From assembly GCA_002286715.1 (NCBI GenBank), contig NSJX01000046.1, forward strand, positions 129,446-193,445: a stretch of DNA of 64,000 bases. The letters are read 5' to 3'. Source of the DNA: Dentipellis sp. KUC8613. Taxonomy: Eukaryota > Basidiomycota > Agaricomycetes > Russulales > Hericiaceae. Position numbers and translations under genes: made by a program. This document shows, piece by piece, positions 35,336-46,859 of the stretch (its first letter is position 1; every line of letters starts with the position of its first letter). Below the pieces are notes generated by a model that was not told the DNA's origin, searched no databases, and worked only from the letters and a program-made list of their open reading frames with translations.

Positions 35336-36096
35336 CATTGTAGAATTTAGGAATATCGTGCTGGTACGCTGCTCACGGGCCAGCTCAAAGCAAAATGTAT
35401 AGCCATAGAAGAAGAATCAACGGCGCTGCTGGAGGAAACAGGAATATTCCCGCGAAAGAAACTCGCAGGAAAGACGGTACTCCTATCGAATCGGATAAAT
35501 CGGTCCCTGGTTGCCCTCGACGGGCTCCGAGCATTCTTTGGACACCAGCATTCCATGCGAGATAGCTCGCGGTACGTACACCATGATTGCCGTCAAGACT
35601 CCGCAATCACCGTCGCCTTGCTTCCCCGCTGATTGACACTTGTATGCCCGCGCCATCAACAATGTCCACGAAGAATACAAGGATGTGATTTTGTTCCGAT
35701 AGTTGCGGTATGGGCAGAACGAGCCAGTTACGCGCCTTGTGGGCATGACTGGGCTCGCATATCTTTTTCTGATCGACTGGATCAGATTGGCACGACTTGG
35801 GCGAGATGCGAAGGGTGGCAGAGAGGGGCCGCGACAGACTCGGGGAGGAGATGGAAAGGAGTCAGGAAGAGGCTAACTAACTTGAAGCGGCTGCCACATT
35901 GCCAGACTCTTGAGAGAAGCGATCACGTGGAAACCGGTGTAGGCGCGCGAGTCGCGGGGACTTGGTCGCAGAACCCTGGCCATGCTCTACAAATGACATC
36001 CTCCGGCCGCATGTTTCCCTGAGACTCACCCCCATCTCCGCCATCTTCCTTTCATCTTGTCTCCTATATTTTTTCTCCATTTTCTTGGTTTCCACA
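35336..36096. promoter_or_regulatory. RdRP upstream region with dispersed repeat
   Basis: Contains repeat copy 2 (35400-35492). The ~150 bp before the RdRP start are pyrimidine-rich (tctcctatattttttctcc near 36060), as is common for fungal promoters. No gene recognised. Confidence 0.4.
35400..35492 (+). repeat. ~95-bp dispersed repeat, copy 2
   Basis: Second copy of the repeat at 31435-31531, same orientation. The two copies bracket the AOX gene and the minisatellite. Confidence 0.7.
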
Positions 36097-39000
36097 ATGG
36101 AGCGGACGGACACCTTCATCGACGACGAGCTGCTAATCCCAAGCGGCGACGGAGCGAAGCGCGAGCCATCGGAGGCGTCGACGGAGTATCCTTGGGATGA
36201 CCAGTTCGGCCAGCTCATGCTCGGCCTCCCCGATGGAACACCAGACTCAAAAGCAGAGCAGACCCCGACTGAGCCCTCCGAGCCGACGTCTTCGTACCGC
36301 GGCGGGTCCACGACCACGATCACGAGCCATACAACTACGACTTCCGAAAGCAGCACAACCACCGCGATCGGTAGCATCGTGTCTGGTAAGAGAAAGGCAC
36401 ACTCTCCGCCAGTGGGGTCAGGGGAGGGAGCGAGTCACAAGCGGCCCCGGATCGACTCATTCGAGGATGCCGAGGATAATCCCGCGTTCAGTGACTCTAC
36501 GACGGAGAGACCATATGTTATTGTAATTTTTTTTTGAAATTTGACATCATACTTGTCCAGCTTACTTACGGTCTCCTAGGCACATAATGTACATGCCCAA
36601 GCGTGCATGGACGCTCGGGAGCTTCCCTGGGGAATACAGTGGGAGCTCGGAAGATTAGTCTCGTCTGGGCGATACAAATGGAGCGATCTCTCGCCGGAGG
36701 CGCTTGATAGGCTCAAGGGCACCTGCAAGGATGTCGCACCATTCGTTGAGGGCTTGTTACGCGGCCCTCGCCCGCAGGAGAGCGGCAGGAATGGGCGAAT
36801 ATTTGCAAATGAATTCTCCGCTCGTGTGTGTACCTTTCTTGTCCTTATCTAATTCCTGAAATTGAATGTATGTGCTGAGGCAGGCTCCTTGGGAGGAACT
36901 GGACAGGGAAAACATTGCCTTGCAATACAGCGACTATGGATGTCTCGGCACCGTACCAAAGGCACTCGAACCGTCGCTTCCAAAAGATTGGTACGGCGGA
37001 AAGGTTGTGTTTACCATGCGACTATTCCGCCCACTTGGCCCGGACAAGAAGCCGTCACAAAAACTGTGCTTCGAGCTCCTCCAACCCGAGCTTGGCTCGT
37101 CGTCTCGTTTCACGCGACGCTTTGGCTCGGATTTCGTCATCCGAGTGCGTATTCACAAGGACGTGTTCTACGATAGCAAGATGATTCAGCTCGTCAACGA
37201 TGCATGCTTCCGCCCGTTTGTCGTGAACGGCCGGGTGTTCCGCTTCTTCCACGTCAATAAGGAGCGCAACGCTTTTCTTGCGGCTACGAACGAGAGATAC
37301 CACCTCGGGAGGATAGCTGAACGCCGAATGCCGAACCGCATGAGTATCTGGGAATTCTTCAATTGGCATAACCCCCTCGACTATAACTGCAATCAGGTAA
37401 AGCACATCGAACCCCATTGTCTACGACCATGCTGATACCCCGTAGAGCATCGCGAAATGGGCCGCTCGGTTCTCTCTCGGCCTATCGAACTCCGTCCCTG
37501 GAATTCTCCTCGAGTCGTCCCAGATATGCCACATAGACGACGTCGGTTAGTATTGTCCGCAAACTCAGTATCAGCAGCAACCTAACGTCTCCCAGTGTCG
37601 GAGGCTTGGGATGGGGTAGGTAAGCCGCCGTCCGAGATGGACATGACCGACGGCTGCGGGTACATCAACCGCACCGCGCTCGAGATGCTGCATTCCCGCC
37701 TCGGGCACTGGGAGCGCCGTCCCGTCGCGCTGCAAGTCCGCGTCTGCGGCGCCAAGGTCCGTCTTCCCGCTGAATCACGCCGTCATCTCCTCACTGTGCA
37801 CCCTCAGGGCCTCCTCCTCGAGCACCCCGGGAAAGCCGAGAACGCACTCGAGCACCCCCACGTCTGGCTGCGCCCCTCGCAGACGAAGATCAAGCACGCG
37901 CCGCACGGGCCCCTCGACCCCGCGCACCGCACGATCGAGGTGCTCCGCGCGGCGCACATGCGCACGCCCGTGCGCCTCTCGAAGGAGAGCGTCATCAACC
38001 TCGCGGAGAACGGCGTCCCGCACGAGTGCTTCCGCGCGCTCATGCGCGCGTCGCTCGTCGAGGCCGTCGACGCGCTCGTCGGCGACTGGCTGAGCGAGAA
38101 CGCGATGCTCCGCCTGTGGGACGCCGTCGCGCGCGAGGGCGGCGTAATGGCCGCGCGCAGTGCGCGCCAGGCCGCAGGGCTTGCGCGTGTGCGCGGGCTG
38201 CGCGCCTTCGACGTGGACGATGACGACGACGATGAGGAGGGCGGGGAGGGGCGCGTGCGCTCGTCCGCGTGGTGGGCGGATGAGATCAGCGGCTGCCCGT
38301 CCTCGTTGGAGGAGACGGTGCTCGTGATGCTCGATTCGGGGTTTCGGCCGGACGAGGAGTACGTGCTGTCGCAGAAGCTGCATGAGGTGACGAAGAAGGC
38401 GATCAAGTCGCAGGTGTCGAAGGGGCGTGTCATTGTTCCCATGGGGTGCTCGGCGTTCATCGTCCCTGGTACGCGTGCGCATTTTCCCTAGTTCAAAGAG
38501 TACTCATCGTATGGGTAGATCCCACAGGCAAGTTGCAGCCGGGACAGATTTATTTTAGGAGCTCGCATTTCAACTTGAAGACCCCGGAGGGAGAGCTGAA
38601 AGACAAGGTCTTGGGGCCTGCTCTTGTGCGTTCTTCGTCCGGGCTCATTTCCGGGCGATGCTAAAAATCCGTAGGTAATGCGCAACCCGGTAAAACTTTC
38701 GCGGGACGTCCAGAAGGTACGTCCTCGTGCCATGCATGTCCTTCTCACGGCGGATGCTAACGTTGCATCTTGCAGGTTGAAGTGGTCAACGTTCCTGAGC
38801 TCGACAACTACTTCGACGTCATCGTCTTTCCCGTCCAAGGACCTCACTCCCTCGCAAGTCTGCTCGGCGGCGGCGACTACGACGGCGACAAAGTCGAAGT
38901 GATATGGGAGCCAGAGATCGTCGCCGCTTTCACCAACGCGGACCTCAAGCTCTCCGAGATGCCGCCCGATTTCATGGACTCGTTCAAGCGCGAGAACAAG

Positions 39001-39995
39001 TCCGTCGAGAGCGTGCTGCAGGACGTCAGCAGCAAGTCCACCGACGCGCGCGTGCACGAATTCCAGTCGTACCTCATGGGCCCGATGCGCGATTCCCCCG
39101 TCGTGGGCACGTACTCCGGTTTGCATGATAACGCGATGTATGCGTTTGGGTACAATGACCCTCGCACGGTGCGGCTAGCGCATATGTGAGTCCAGAATCA
39201 CCTCCGGTCCTACCGACTGCAGTACTGAATCTGCGGTGAAGGTTCTGCGCGACCCTGGATGGTTCGAAGACCGGCATGTCCGTGCGACCCGAGGTGTACA
39301 GGCGCGACAGGGACCAGTTTTGGTCCTCCCGGGCGCCCGAATGGAAAGTGCTCAAAGAGCGCGACGAGCGGCGGCGCGAAACGAGCGCGTCGGCCATTCC
39401 GGGTCTCCAGATAAGCGTCACCGAGTCGCAGCCGCTGATCAAGCGCGGGGAGGGCCTCGGACGCTTCGTGATGGACTACCTGTGGCACGCGATGGAGAAG
39501 ATGAGCTGCGAGCAGTTCAAGCGCGTCGAGGGCGTGTTCAAGGCGCTCTCGCACGAGCGCGACGAGGCGCTCACGCAGCCTTGGCGCGACGCGCACCGCC
39601 GTGCGGCGCTCGTGGGCGAAACGATGCTCGCGGAGCTCACGGCCATCGAGGAGCACGTGCGCGCGTGCTACGAGCACCACAAGGCGGAGGTCATGGACAG
39701 CAACTTCACGAAGCAGAAGATTGAGAAGCGCCAGGACATGCTCCGGGAGCTGTCGGCCGAGTTCGCGGGCGTGCCGACCGCGTTCGTGTTCTTCTCCGAG
39801 CAGGAGGCTGCCCGCGTCCGCGCGTCGTATGCGTATTACTACGACTATGAGCATAGGAGCTGTCCGTCGCGTTTCCCGTGGAATGTTGCGATGCGCACGC
39901 TGTGCGATATCAAGGCCAATGCGACCGGGCGCCACAAGACGATGACGGAATACTTCTATCATGTGTCGGAGGTGCGCAAGTCCGTGCGCAAGTGA
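36097..39995 (+). CDS. Cellular RNA-dependent RNA polymerase (RNA silencing)
   Basis: Predicted enzyme of quelling/RNAi, making double-stranded RNA for Dicer. About 1,140 residues in about ten exons. The N-terminal 140 residues are Ser/Thr/Glu-rich with two basic clusters (GKRKAHSPP and SHKRPRID) that look like nuclear localisation signals. The conserved core begins near FRPFVVNGRVFRFFHVNKER, then GILLESSQICHIDDV, KIKHAPHGPLDPAHRTIEVL, SKGRVIVPMGCSAFIVP, RNPVKLSRDVQKVEVVNVPE and the catalytic loop GGGDYDGDKVEVIW (DYDGD codons at 38875-38889, about residue 780), whose aspartates bind the metal ion. After it come SGLHDNAMYAFG, CATLDGSKTGM (the junction of the last two exons) and a long C-terminal domain. 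The acidic run DDDDDDEE (~38215-38240) is a low-complexity loop. No defect found. The gene sits alone between inverted AKR copies. Confidence 0.93.
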
Positions 39996-40545
39996 GCTTG
40001 GTGCCTCTCGGCGAAGACACGGCTAGGAAGGACGGGGGTGGGTGGAGAGTGAGTGGATGTACGAGTGGCTAGGTTGGTTTTTGCTTGACTTTTTTTGGGA
40101 ATTTCTGGCGTTGTTGTTGTTGTTGTTGTTGTTGTTGTTGCGGTATTGTTGTTGTTTCACTATTGCTGTTGTTGTTTTTTGGCTTCGTTCATGAGCGCGT
40201 CTCTGTATTGTTACGAACCCCCATTGGCTTACCTTGTTTCCATGGCATCTTTAACCATCTAAAACCCTCACATACAGTGTTTGCATACGCATCATCTAGC
40301 CTCGGGATCATCTTCTGTGGAAGTAGCATTTATGTCTTGTAGTCGGGTTTCTCGCACGCACCAGCATCGTCTCCTAGATCTGCATGTCTTCTCTTTGTTC
40401 GCTTGCTTGCATGTATATATGTAGCCTTTCGCCCCAATTTTGTTGTACATACCCGTAGATTCAGACTGCTTCGTTCCTGTATCATACATTCTGTTTCGAC
40501 CGTTGCGTATCTGACAAGTCCATCAAAGCGAATCGCTCGTCCACC
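39996..40545. other. Gap between RdRP and AKR2
   Basis: 3' flanks of two converging genes. Contains the TTG microsatellite at 40111-40140 and no gene. Confidence 0.45.
40111..40140 (+). repeat. (TTG)10 microsatellite
   Basis: Ten perfect TTG units 116 bp after the RdRP stop codon, followed by shorter imperfect TTG runs to about 40180. Confidence 0.95.
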
Positions 40546-41853
40546 TCAGGGGTGGTCCACTGGGTTCCAGCTAATCGCGCCCTGGGCACCCTGGTCTAGA
40601 GAGTCGAGCGCATCCATGTCTTCCTTGTCGAGCTCGAAATCGTACACCTCAGCGTTCGACTTGATACGAGCTGGGTTAGACGACTTCGGCAGTGGCACGA
40701 AGCTGTGAGACGTTCAGAACAAGGTATATGCTATCCAGTGCATGTGAAGACATACCCATGTTGCAAAGACCACCGAATGAGAATTTGTGCTGGGTCGCGA
40801 TCGTGCTGCACCGAAACACTGATTAGTGCACCGCAATCGTTGGAGGCGCGTATATCACGTACCTTCTTGGCGACATTCACTATGATTGGGTCATCCATAC
40901 GCCCTCGGATGAGCGGGCAATACGCCTGCACGACGATGTTGTGCTCGCGGCACCAAGCCGCGATTGGGCGCTGCTGACAGAAGGGGTGGATCTAAAAAAA
41001 ATACGCCGTGAGCAAGAATACCAAGGTGCTGCCCAGGTGCCCATATAGTCACTTCAATCTGGTTTACTGCAGGCAGTTCCATGCCCGCTTTCTGTATCTC
41101 TTCTAGGTGACGAATGCCACTGTACGCCTGTCCGTTAGGAGTTTAGGCAGAGAGAAAGAGACGAGCCGTACTAGTTCGATACCCCTACGCTCTTGAGTTT
41201 TCCCTTGTCGCGCAGCTCCAAAAGGGCGCGATAAGTATCGAGGCGGCGCTTGGAACCGGACATAGGGTCGTGAATGAGAAAGAGGTCGAGGTAGTCTACT
41301 CGTCAGGACTGTTAGAACATCCGATGGGGCTCGCTGCGATTGCAGTGTAGAGCGTACCGAATCCGAAACGCCTAATGGAAGCTTCGACACCACGGAGCGT
41401 TGACTCGTACCCGTGATTCGGGTTCATAATCTTGCTGGCTGTTGTCAGGCTCTGATAAGTTCGGAGGTTCTGATGGACACGGATACGATACGTACTAACG
41501 AATACCTCGCTCCTAGGTACACCACTCGCTCGTACGCCCTTCCCAACTTCTGCTTCATTTCCATAGGACTGAGCACTGTCGATATGCCTGAGAAACTTGT
41601 CAATTTCTCAGCCAAGGAAGATGAGAGAATCTGAATTCATACCTATACCCTGCGGCGAGTGCAAGAGGGATGGTGCGTTTGGCGTCGCGATTAAGCCAGA
41701 CGCCAAGCCCCAGCAAGGGCATCGTGTAGCCTGTGACCCATTCCGTCAGTAAAGTGGGACTCCCAGCACTCTAGAATTCTGTGCAAACTCCGAGAAGGCT
41801 GACTTACCAGAAGAAAGCTTGACAGTGGACGTAATAGACAACGGAGACGTCAT
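40546..41853 (-). CDS. Aldo-keto reductase (AKR2), inverted paralog of AKR1
   Basis: About 285 residues in nine or ten exons. It starts [19 protein letters not shown]. Catalytic tetrad: D and Y in HIDSAQSYGNEAE, K in SKIMNPNHGY, H in DLFLIHDP. Then [60 protein letters not shown] and the C terminus [20 protein letters not shown]. It differs from AKR1 at scattered positions only, and the exon borders coincide, so the two derive from a fairly recent duplication. No damage was seen. Confidence 0.9.
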
Positions 41854-42549
41854 TATTCGTTATTCTTGAACTTGTGTTTCTTCCCTTGCAATGATATGGG
41901 GGCCCTTATGAAGAGGGTGAAGGCTCGGAGTTGCGCTCCACGACACGGACAGCTGGTTGATTATAAGGACTTTGCATACCCGGAAGCTGAATTGAAAGTC
42001 AGGATCGCTCGAAGTTCTTCGGGCGGCCTTTCTTACTCACCATGTCCCACATCCTCTCCGTCACCACTACATGAAGGCCCTGTCAAAGTAGGAAGCATGT
42101 GGATACATTATCTGCATGACGGTATGACGCAGAGCTTAGCCTGCACGATAACGGTAGAAATTTGGATGATTTGTGCTCGACACGCGACCGCTCTCAGAGC
42201 TGATGGCGGCCAAGGCCCAAGTGGCAGGAGGTGCCTTGTTCCTTTCTTCCTACGCTCAGCACCAATAACCGCCAACATCTCAACAGAGCCCGGTTCCGAG
42301 CCAAGATGTTGTCGAGTCACCTGTTTTCGACGTCTGCAGCATATATCAGCATATACGCCGATTTCTTGACCCCTTGTGTTGTTGCATTCACATCTGGAGG
42401 TGAGTTCTAACGCGTCGAAAGCAATGACGCTGGGAGCTTACACATAGCAGTTCTAGCCGGCTTTTGAAAGTCCATCATGGCTTGCCGAAGGTAAAATTTC
42501 ATTGCCTACCAGCACAAATATACAGCGTACTCTAGACTGACGCATCACA
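41854..42549. other. AKR2 upstream region
   Basis: About 700 bp between divergent genes. A plus-strand open frame (41866-42369) runs through it, but it starts 13 bp from the AKR2 start codon and has no recognisable domain; I treat it as chance. Confidence 0.4.
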
Positions 42550-43344
42550 ATGTCCGTCTTCTGCAGGAGTGACCGTGCCAGATTCATCGGCTGCCGCGTA
42601 GGCGGCGTCGCTATCCTCACCTGCGACAAGGGCTGCTGCGCCGATTGGGGCTCCAGCCCAGCCGAAATCGAGAAATACGAGCGATACCAATATCTCAATC
42701 CTCTTTTTGACAACCGGCGCTACCGTGACCTTGACGAGAACGGGCAATCGTGCTGGCGACCCCCCTCATGCATCAACCCGCACCGCCCCAAGTATGTTTG
42801 CTTGGGCTGCCGACGCACTTACAAGCCGGCCTATATCCAGGGTAACGATTATGAAATGTCACGAGCCAGGGATCAGTGGTTTGTCAGGCCTAGCGACGAC
42901 CGAATCAGGGAGATCACCTCCACTCTGAAGAAACAGAAAAAGAACGAAGTCGAGCAGGAAAAGGCCAGGCAATGCGAAGATTGGTTGCGGAGCAGCACCT
43001 ACGGGCACATCTTATCGAAGCACGACATCCGGCAGTTGAAGTATACATGGAAATATGAATGGCAAGTTCCGCTCGAATCGAGATGTCCTGGATGCGGAAC
43101 GGCTGGGTTAGCCATCGGCAACTCGTTCAGACCGCCGAAGAGAAACGATGAGAAGGCATGGCTGGAGGTCAAAGGGCTCATAGAAGCGGGGGAACTGTTC
43201 AGTTTCTGCATGACGAGGAACGAAGAACGTGAGGTAAAGAAGGAAGCGGAGCGTGTGGCCACGCGGGAAGCGCAGAAAGAGGTATGGGCAGCGGAGAAAC
43301 GGCGACGGTTGAAGGCCTTGGGCTTAATTAAGGATAGTAAGTAA
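42550..43344 (+). CDS. Unrecognised cysteine-rich, probably zinc-binding protein
   Basis: An intronless frame of 264 codons, which is unusual beside intron-rich neighbours. It starts MSVFCRSDRARFIGC. Cysteine groups: CDKGCC near residue 26, CWRPPSC near 68, the pair CLGC (VCLGCRRTYKPAYI) near 84, and CPGCG (SRCPGCGTAGLA) near 180, suggesting one or two zinc ribbons. Between 115 and 145 there is a charged helix (KKQKKNEVEQEKAR), and the C-terminal 50 residues form a long basic/acidic coiled coil (EVKKEAERVATREAQKEV) ending LGLIKDSK. Decayed copies of its middle and tail lie at 46138-46251 and 46860-47150 next to P450s, so the gene duplicated with that array. I recognise no family and assign no function. 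Confidence 0.7.
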   Translation: MSVFCRSDRARFIGCRVGGVAILTCDKGCCADWGSSPAEIEKYERYQYLNPLFDNRRYRDLDENGQSCWRPPSCINPHRPKYVCLGCRRTYKPAYIQGNDYEMSRARDQWFVRPSDDRIREITSTLKKQKKNEVEQEKARQCEDWLRSSTYGHILSKHDIRQLKYTWKYEWQVPLESRCPGCGTAGLAIGNSFRPPKRNDEKAWLEVKGLIEAGELFSFCMTRNEEREVKKEAERVATREAQKEVWAAEKRRRLKALGLIKDSK

Positions 43345-43469
43345 TCTGGTATCTCAGTCGGTTGGTATGCGTCCATAGCCTACCTAATCACGAGTCTCTT
43401 TCTAGAATCTTCATCTACCGAAGGACACTGAGCCACAATATTATACTGCCAACTATATCGCATGGCCGC
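43345..43469. other. Short spacer
   Basis: The 3' flank of the cysteine-rich gene; similar words recur after its decayed tail copy (atcacgag-tctctttc here, atcacgaatatctttt near 46296). Confidence 0.4.
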
Positions 43470-43940
43470 ACTTGGAGCATATCCATGTCCCTCTTCTTGA
43501 GGCGCACTGTCCGTACCTTCAAGGTCGTTATGGTCACCCTTCTGTTAGTGCAGTACATTCGGATTCTGGATTGCGAGCTCCCCTGGAGGGATGAGTATAC
43601 ACGACCTTGAAAATTTGCTGAGGCTCGCAAGAGATTTCAATGCGTTTCCTGAGTGGAAAAGATGCCTGGTGAGTTTTGGAATAGTTCTGCTAATGGACAC
43701 TGACTACGTCACAGCAGGCGGTGGCATCTACCTCGCTACACTAGGGTGGCGCATCCTCGGCATCAATTCGCATAAGGCTGCCCTCGATCTCCACTGAAAA
43801 GAGATCGTATGACATGGCTACCAAATATCCGGAAGCACAACCGCGTAACGTTGTGAATCCAAATTCGGACTCAGTGATTCCTTCTGGGTCGCTGTCGGAC
43901 GGCAGAGGACGGTGTGCATAGTTCCATTTTACCACTTGTG
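43470..43940 (+). pseudogene. Cytochrome P450 N-terminal fragment
   Basis: Three traces in the correct order: an anchor-like segment (VVMVTLLLVQYIR, about 43525-43565), then LENLLRLARDFNAFPEWKR (about 43609-43665), matching GNLLSLVGRS..FAEWKR of P450-4, then GGIYLATLGWRILGINSHKAALDL (about 43721-43795), matching the exon-2 start of its neighbours. Frames and splice sites are broken, and everything after exon 2 is missing. Confidence 0.75.
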
Positions 43941-44155
43941 GAGGCGCTGATGGTCGAATTTGATTCTAGGGCGCCGCGCATCGTCGCACAACAGGACGAA
44001 GCCCTTCAAAGAACGTTTCTTCTCGAGAATGGCGGACAGTGACTAATGCACTTCTATCCGCATACCATCTTTCGCGAAGTAAAATCACGCCAGGCTGCCA
44101 TCGCTTCTGCTTTATTGCCTCGCAGACTCACATCCCGTATCTTTAACTAACCTCC

Positions 44156-46077
44156 ATGTCGTCGCCCACACTGATAGCATTGCGATCCTTCATCGACAAT
44201 GTCCAGAGCCATCAACGCCTCGGCATAATCGCCACCATTGGGATTGCTACCATCTTACTGCAGCGTTACATTCGAAGCCCGTATCGCAAACTCCCGCCTG
44301 GACCAGTTGGCCTGCCAATTATCGGAAACCTACTGTCACTCATTGGCAGGCCCCAATTGGTTACATTCTCCGAGTGGAAGCAGACCTACGGTTTGTCCCC
44401 CTAGGTATCTCCTATGCATGACATTGACGATCATGAAAATTCCAGGCGACCTGACCTACATCACCGTCGCGGGGCAGCGCTTACTTGTCATCAATTCGTG
44501 CAAGGCCGCAATTGAACTTTTGGATCGCCGTTCAGGCAACACCTCGAGCAGACCACGAAATATCGTTGCATTCAGAATTCTTTCCGGCGAGAACATGATG
44601 GTTCTCATGGAGAACAACACCTCGTCAGTAGCATGAACTTCGTTCATATCGTATGCTAGCGTTAATATTCTGCGAGGCTTCAGATGGCGCCAAGCCCGTA
44701 GAGCTGCGCATGAAGCTTTGAACAAGGATGTCGCACATCAGTACCACCCAATACAGATGACAGAGGGTGTTCTCCTCGCTGCTGACGTCCTAGCGTCCCC
44801 GAAGGACTGGAATGAGCATTTTCAACGCCGTGCGGCCTCTCTTATCATGTCTATGGTTTACGATCACCCCCCGATAACAAATCAAGCAACTGGCCACCCA
44901 ATCCTCGAAATTATCAATGCTATAATCAACAGATTTCTGCATGCAGCAAAACCTGGAACGTATCTCGTTGAGTTCTTTCCCTGGATGATGTACATCCCAC
45001 GCTGGTACGTTCTACGTTGACCTTGAAGGCGATATCCTTTGAAACCTTACCGTGTGAGTTTAGCCTTGCAAAATGGAGAACGGATGCAGAAGAGCATTGT
45101 CGCAAAGATACCATGTATTTTGAGAGCCTCGTGAGCGATGTCAAGAAGCGCATGGTACGACGTTTGCAGAGCTGCATCGGTTTTCGCTAAGCTAGTTCCG
45201 AGAGAAGGTGTCGGGTACCATCCGTGACTGTTTCACCACCAACCTCGTCGAAAATGCCTCGCTCAGCCGACTGACATGCGAGGGAACTGCTTGGCTCGCA
45301 GGTACAATGTAGTACGTACTCGGTCTGCGCTATGTACCAACGAGATTTGACTTATCATCCTTAGCATCGCTGGGTCGGAGACGTCAGCTAATGTAATGGC
45401 CTGGTTCCTCCTTTCCATGCTACTCTACCCGGACGCGCAGAATCATGCTCAAAAGGAGCTCGACACCGTCGTCGGCCGATCACGCATTCCTACCTTCGCT
45501 GACTTGAATCAGCTGCCGTACATCCAAGCTCTGGTGAAAGAAGTCCTGCGCTGGCGTTCTCCCTCTCTCTTTGCCGCTCCTCATACGACGTCTTCGGATG
45601 ACTGGTACGAGGGCATGTTCATCCCCAAGGGCACCAGCTGCCTTCCCAACATCTGGGTTCTCAATAACGACCCTGAGCTATTCGGCCCTGACGCCACGAG
45701 CTTCAATCCCGCCCGGTATCTCGACGAGTCTGGACAGCTCAATACCAGCATTCCCGTGGATCACTTCTCGTTCGGATTCGGCCGGCGCGTCTGCGTTGGA
45801 CAGCATGTCGCGAATAACTCGCTCTTCATCGATATCGCGATGCTTCTGTGGGCGACGAAGATCGAGAGGGTCACTGACACTAATGGCGACTTGATTCCAC
45901 TTGACGCTGACGGCTACGTCGAAGAGGGATTGGCTGTGTACGTGATCTCTTTCAATGAACAAAAGGCAGCGCTGACACGGGTTTAGCCATCCATTACCAT
46001 TTGATTGCAAGATCGTGCCTCGTTTTCCCGAGGCGTCTCTTATCCTGGAGAGCGAGAAAGAGCTGCGCGGGGTCTGA
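44156..46077 (+). CDS. Cytochrome P450 (P450-5, type B), intact
   Basis: About 515 residues in eight exons. It starts MSSPTLIALRSFIDN, with anchor LGIIATIGIATILLQRYI and hinge KLPPGPVGLPIIGNLLSL. Exon 2: GDLTYITVAGQRLLVINS. The exon 2 to 3 join (NNTS-WRQARRAAHEAL) uses a donor at gtcagtag near 44622. Then YDHPPITNQ, WMMYIPRW, FAKWRTDAEEHCRK, SGTIRDCFTTNLVENAS, the I-helix AGSETS, ExxR as EVLR, FNPARYLDE, heme loop FGFGRRVCVG and last exon HPLPFDCKIVPRFPEAS. It stops at 46075-46077. Glutamate replaces the usual I-helix aspartate, as in P450-4. It lies tandem with P450-6. Confidence 0.92.
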
Positions 46078-46137
46078 AGTCCTCGATCATCGGCCGCAAT
46101 TTGCGGATCCGCATTTGAACTCATCAGTGCTTCCGGG

Positions 46138-46251
46138 ACAAGAAGAATGAAGTTTAGAGGGGAGCGAGACATGGCCGCGCAGGAAGAAGTACGGGCGGTG
46201 GAGAAAAGGCGCAGGTTGGATGCTTCGGGTTTAATCAAGGACAGGGAGTAA
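46138..46251 (+). pseudogene. Decayed C-terminal piece of the cysteine-rich gene
   Basis: Encodes EVRAVEKRRRLDASGLIKDRE and a TAA at 46249-46251, matching EVWAAEKRRRLKALGLIKDSK of the gene at 42550-43344. The rest of the gene is missing upstream, where the P450-5 stop lies only 61 bp away. Confidence 0.8.
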
Positions 46252-46859
46252 TATGTTATTTCATTCGGATGAAATCCGATGAGTGCCGGTCTGATCACGA
46301 ATATCTTTTCAGCACCACTATCCTGGGAGATGGAGCCAGGAGATCTTGTTGCCAGCTATCATCGCGCGAAGACACTCAGCATGGATCTGTTAGTGTCATG
46401 GGAGGATTTCTGCTCTCTTCCGTCTCCCTGGACCAACAGGTTCGGAAGAGAGGTCAAATTCTGGAGTAAGGGCGTAATGACCTTCGAGTGGTGTTTCTCG
46501 AAGTGAAGTTACCTGCTTCGTACATCACAGGGGCTGTATTCACTTCCGTAAGTGTTAAGGTTGTCATGATTGAACGCAATTGATGATAAGTACTACTGCC
46601 GTTTAAAATTGACAAAGCTACGGTGAGTCTGTCTCGCGGCGTCCACAAGTACTTTGCGTCGTGCCCGGCTGTCAAATAGTCTTACCCATAGAATCCCTTA
46701 TCTACTTATTCCTACTCACCAGGTCGCACAGGAATCGCACCGCTCGCAGAATCCCCTTGTCATGGCGCAGCTCACTTTATTCAGGTTGCTCCCGGTACCA
46801 GGCACGTTTTCTAATATCTGTCTTCTAAAAATCTGACTGTGCTAGCTATCTGAAGTCCG

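Noticed and set aside
37775..38482. Long minus-strand open frame of 235 codons inside the RdRP
   Set aside because: It is antisense to a GC-rich exon with strong third-position bias; the plus strand carries the conserved RdRP core.
41866..42369. Plus-strand open frame of 167 codons upstream of the cysteine-rich gene
   Set aside because: It starts 13 bp from the AKR2 start codon inside its promoter, has low-information composition and no recognisable motif.
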